21,835 bases of DNA, taken from the NCBI GenBank assembly GCA_958430865.1, contig CAUDNR010002902.1, positions 41,916 to 63,750 on the forward strand. The letters run 5' to 3'. The position numbers were made by a program, and so were the translations under genes. The notes beneath the pieces are model-generated. The model was not told the DNA's origin and ran no database searches. It saw only the letters and a list, made by a program, of their open reading frames with translations. Of this stretch, positions 19,800 to 21,835 are shown piece after piece (the first letter of the stretch is position 1; each line of letters begins with the position of its first letter). This DNA comes from Entrophospora sp. SA101 (lineage: Eukaryota; Glomeromycota; Glomeromycetes; Entrophosporales; Entrophosporaceae).

Positions 19800-20051
19800 T
19801 CATAGTATCACCATTATTTTTTCTCCCCGAGTTCTAAATAACGTCTCTTGAGTAATGCTAATGCTCCCGTGCTTTTCGCGCAGGCAACCAAGACCATTGA
19901 AATGATAAGAGCATACCATTTTAGTTCGAATTTTTTGATCATCTTCGTTTAAATAGTCAATTAATATATCATCATCTGGGCGATATATTAACGTTGTAAA
20001 TGGCGAAAGCTCGGTACAATTGTAACGTGTCTTTAGCGGTATCTTAATCAC
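19800..20051 (-). CDS. Unrecognised small ORF, perhaps a fragment
   Basis: An open frame of 83 codons from the ATG at 20051; the frame stays open upstream to about 20084 (TYWTVGKRND), so the start is uncertain and this may be an exon or remnant. The product contains CTELSPFTTLIYRPDDD, an acidic DYLNEDDQKIR stretch and CSYHFNGLGCLREKHG with C/H spacing that could bind a metal. I know no family for it. It uses G/C-ending codons (CCG, ACG, CGC, GAG) more than the neighbouring genes do, which hints at a different origin. Confidence 0.3.
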   Translation of the reverse strand: MIKIPLKTRYNCTELSPFTTLIYRPDDDILIDYLNEDDQKIRTKMVCSYHFNGLGCLREKHGSISITQETLFRTRGEKIMVIL

Positions 20052-20084
20052 GTCATTTCTTTTTCCAACTGTCCAATAGGTTTT

Positions 20085-20482
20085 AGTAAATTAACATTAT
20101 TAGAACCTAAAAAATCCCAATCATGTTATGATGGCATCTGGCATGTTCAGAAATATGGTTGAATAATTGTGATTCATTAATCTCTTCTTTGTATATAACC
20201 AAGTTTCTTTTAAAACAACTAAATAGAATCTTCCTTTGACTAAATTCTAGCCCATATATAACTGAGGGGATTATTATGTAGAAGCGAGAACATAGACAAT
20301 TCTTTGTTTATAAATCCTTGAAAACTATTTCATTATCTCTATACATAATGTAGAAAACAAAAGGTGGTATATAATTGTTATTTCTAATCGATATATTAAA
20401 AATGGCCTGAGACAGATGGCTGTATATTGTTCAAAAAATTTATAAATACGATTGAATTTTCATTCAGCAGAAAGAATCCAAC
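20085..20482. other. No supported gene
   Basis: Mixed sequence without a convincing frame, repeat or RNA gene. It ends at the CAGGGCTGG sequence read as a hAT-like left end. Confidence 0.3.
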
Positions 20483-21140
20483 CAGGGCTGGAAATATTAC
20501 TTTAAAAATCCGGGTTTTCCTTTAAAAAACTTTAACTTCTGAAAAAAAAAGAGTTGTCGGATATTTTTTCCTTTTTATTTTTGTACAGATTTTTCCATTC
20601 GCATAAAAAAAATTTTATACTATATAAATATATATACATACAGTATATGTGTATTACTTCATTTGTATCTTTTGAATTTTCAGGAAGAAAGTATTGACTC
20701 AATTTAAATCTTATTATTATTTCACTGCTATTAAATTATTAAATTTAAAATATATACACTTTAAATATGAATTTATGTATATTTGTTTTCCCTTATTCAA
20801 AAAAAATAAATAGTATAGATAATTTGACTACTGAAATTTGGGATGAAGCATTTATAGATGATGAATCAGTTATAGAAGGTCAGGTGATTTGACAATTCAA
20901 GGTTCAGATGATGATACTTCAAAAAAATCAAATAAAAAAAGAAAAAATTGTGAATTAGATGTAAACCATATTAAAATGTCAAATAAACAAGTGCATTTTA
21001 AAAATCAGGAAGAAGTTTCAGCACGAATGGTTCACATATATATATAAATGGTTAAAATATGATGCAGCAATGAAGAGAATGTTTTGCACAATTTGTAAAG
21101 TAAATGGGGAAAAAAATCAATTTGCAAATCTACTGCTCTA
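20483..21140 (+). pseudogene. hAT-like transposase N-terminus (TTF zinc finger) with possible left end
   Basis: CAGGGCTGGAAAT at 20483-20495 has the form of a hAT terminal repeat; no right partner lies in the window. Downstream, broken frames read NLTTEIWDEAFIDDESVIEG (about 20821-20880), a frameshift, then DLTIQGSDDDTSKKSNKKRK (from about 20887) with a basic run that could be a nuclear signal, and QEEVSARMVH before a stop. From 21046, KWLKYDAAMKRMFCTICKVN followed by GEKNQFAN matches the TTF-type zinc finger (W, then CxxC, then NxFA) found at the N-terminus of one hAT branch. The frame stops at 21138-21140. The catalytic region is absent. Confidence 0.6.
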
Positions 21141-21152
21141 GCAACTCGTGTG

Positions 21153-21200
21153 ATTTCAACCGCCTTTACAACCATTTTGTTTCCTTTTTTGGGTTGCGAC
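21153..21200. mobile_element. Diverged stretch related to the MITE right half
   Basis: Ungapped alignment to 996-1043 gives about 37 matches in 47 positions by eye, including the shared TTCCTTTTTTGGGTT. It sits exactly between the zinc-finger remnant and the helicase remnant. The element's ends cannot be defined. Confidence 0.45.
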
Positions 21201-21204
21201 GTGG

Positions 21205-21568
21205 AACACTAGAACAAATTAATAAAAATATCAATGAAAGAAGTATAATATATTGTGAATCACCTAGAATATGTGAAGAACTCAAAACATATGTTGCTAA
21301 TAAAATTAATTATGAAGTGGGTCTATTTCATGGAGGTTTAGCAGGAGAAGAAAAAAATCAATCATTATCTAAATGGAAAAATAAAGTGACAAAAATAATT
21401 ATAGCAACAAATGCATTCGGTATGGGAATTAACATACCAGATGTAATCCTTATAATAAACTTTAACTTTCCCTTAAGCCTTGGTCAATATATTCAAGAAA
21501 GTGGAAGAGCTGGTAGAAGTAGTGCACAGGCAAGAAGTATTATATTTTATTCAAGAAGTGAATTATAA
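21205..21568 (+). pseudogene. RecQ-like helicase, C-terminal motor domain fragment
   Basis: About 120 codons matching the second RecA-like domain of RecQ DNA helicases (3'-5' unwinding enzymes of recombination and repair): motif IV region SIIYCESPRICEEL, then VGLFHGGLAGEEKN, motif V ATNAFGMGINIPDV, and motif VI QYIQESGRAGR with both arginines. The first motor domain (Walker A and B), the zinc-binding region and the winged helix are missing. The frame is open back to 21104, but residues before about 35 come from the MITE-like stretch, not helicase. It stops at 21566-21568, and related-looking codons (FIWENFRKKREDIGEEE) continue beyond the stop. It may be a transposon-carried or captured helicase; no active enzyme is possible. 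Confidence 0.7.
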
Positions 21569-21646
21569 ACTTTTATATGGGAAAATTTCAGAAAAAAGAG
21601 AAGATATAGGCGAAGAAGAGACAATCTAGCTCTATAAAAAATTTGC

Positions 21647-21725
21647 ATACGGAAATTCCGTATGAATTATAATTTTTATTGCTATGAAATGATTGTTATA
21701 AAAGATACGGAATTATTCCGGAAAA
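21647..21725. repeat. Two related palindromes
   Basis: CATACGGAAATTCCGTATG at 21647-21665 is a perfect 9-1-9 inverted repeat. About 40 bp on, ATACGGAATTATTCCGGAA (21707-21725) has the same half-sites (CGGAA/TTCCG) with a wider centre. Confidence 0.6.
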
Positions 21726-21738
21726 AATTGTAAAATAT

Positions 21739-21762
21739 ACTAATACTAATACTAATACTAAC
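21739..21762. repeat. TACTAA hexamer repeat, four units
   Basis: Four perfect head-to-tail TACTAA units, just after the palindromes. No function assigned. Confidence 0.8.
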
Positions 21763-21818
21763 AGTCACAGGACATTTCCCGCCGATCTATAGGAGGTTGT
21801 AAAACATAGTAAAATTTG

Positions 21819-21834
21819 GATGATCTGCATCATA
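21819..21834 (+). repeat. Dispersed 16-bp motif, variant copy at window end
   Basis: GATGATCTGCATCATA matches GATGATCTGCACCGTA (61-76) at 14 of 16 positions, in the same orientation. The element it may belong to continues outside the window. Confidence 0.4.
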
Positions 21835-21835
21835 G

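Overview
The window looks like nuclear DNA of an arbuscular mycorrhizal fungus (Glomeromycotina, Rhizophagus-like). The evidence is very AT-rich sequence, short introns of about 70-150 bp, many decayed transposons, and a protein kinase of the TKL-like type that is hugely expanded in these fungi (HCDLHSGN catalytic loop, DLG instead of DFG). This assignment is inference; no rRNA or other marker is present.

Layout. 1-5011 is a graveyard of mobile DNA. It holds a broken Fanzor (eukaryotic TnpB-like, RNA-guided nuclease family) gene in which all three RuvC motifs can still be read, a small MITE inserted in it, a decayed PD-(D/E)XK nuclease-like fragment, and three copies of a >1 kb segment (969-2116, 2841-3988, 3989-5011) that appear identical by eye. 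The last copy runs without a break into the 3' end of an intact three-exon frataxin gene (5607 to 4980, minus). 5759-13621 (minus) is one large gene for a BEACH/WD40 protein of the neurobeachin/LRBA/Bph1 class. I could thread it through 12 exons in one frame, giving about 2299 aa. 13983-14881 is an internally deleted hAT element with both terminal repeats and an 8-bp target duplication. 15231-16746 (plus) is the two-exon kinase.

16747-18940 has no gene, but it carries a ten-unit 36-bp minisatellite and a degenerate GC-richer array. 18941-19425 (minus) is a kinase pseudogene that keeps exon 1 only. 19800-20084 (minus) is a small unrecognised ORF. From 20483 to the end lies a mosaic: a hAT-like terminal repeat, a decayed transposase N-terminus with a TTF-type zinc finger, a MITE-like stretch, and the C-terminal half of a RecQ-like helicase.

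Only three genes look intact: frataxin (mitochondrial iron-sulfur assembly), the BEACH protein (vesicle and lysosome-related trafficking) and the kinase. They show no shared pathway. The other material is best read as successive transposon insertions, deletions and local duplications between housekeeping genes.
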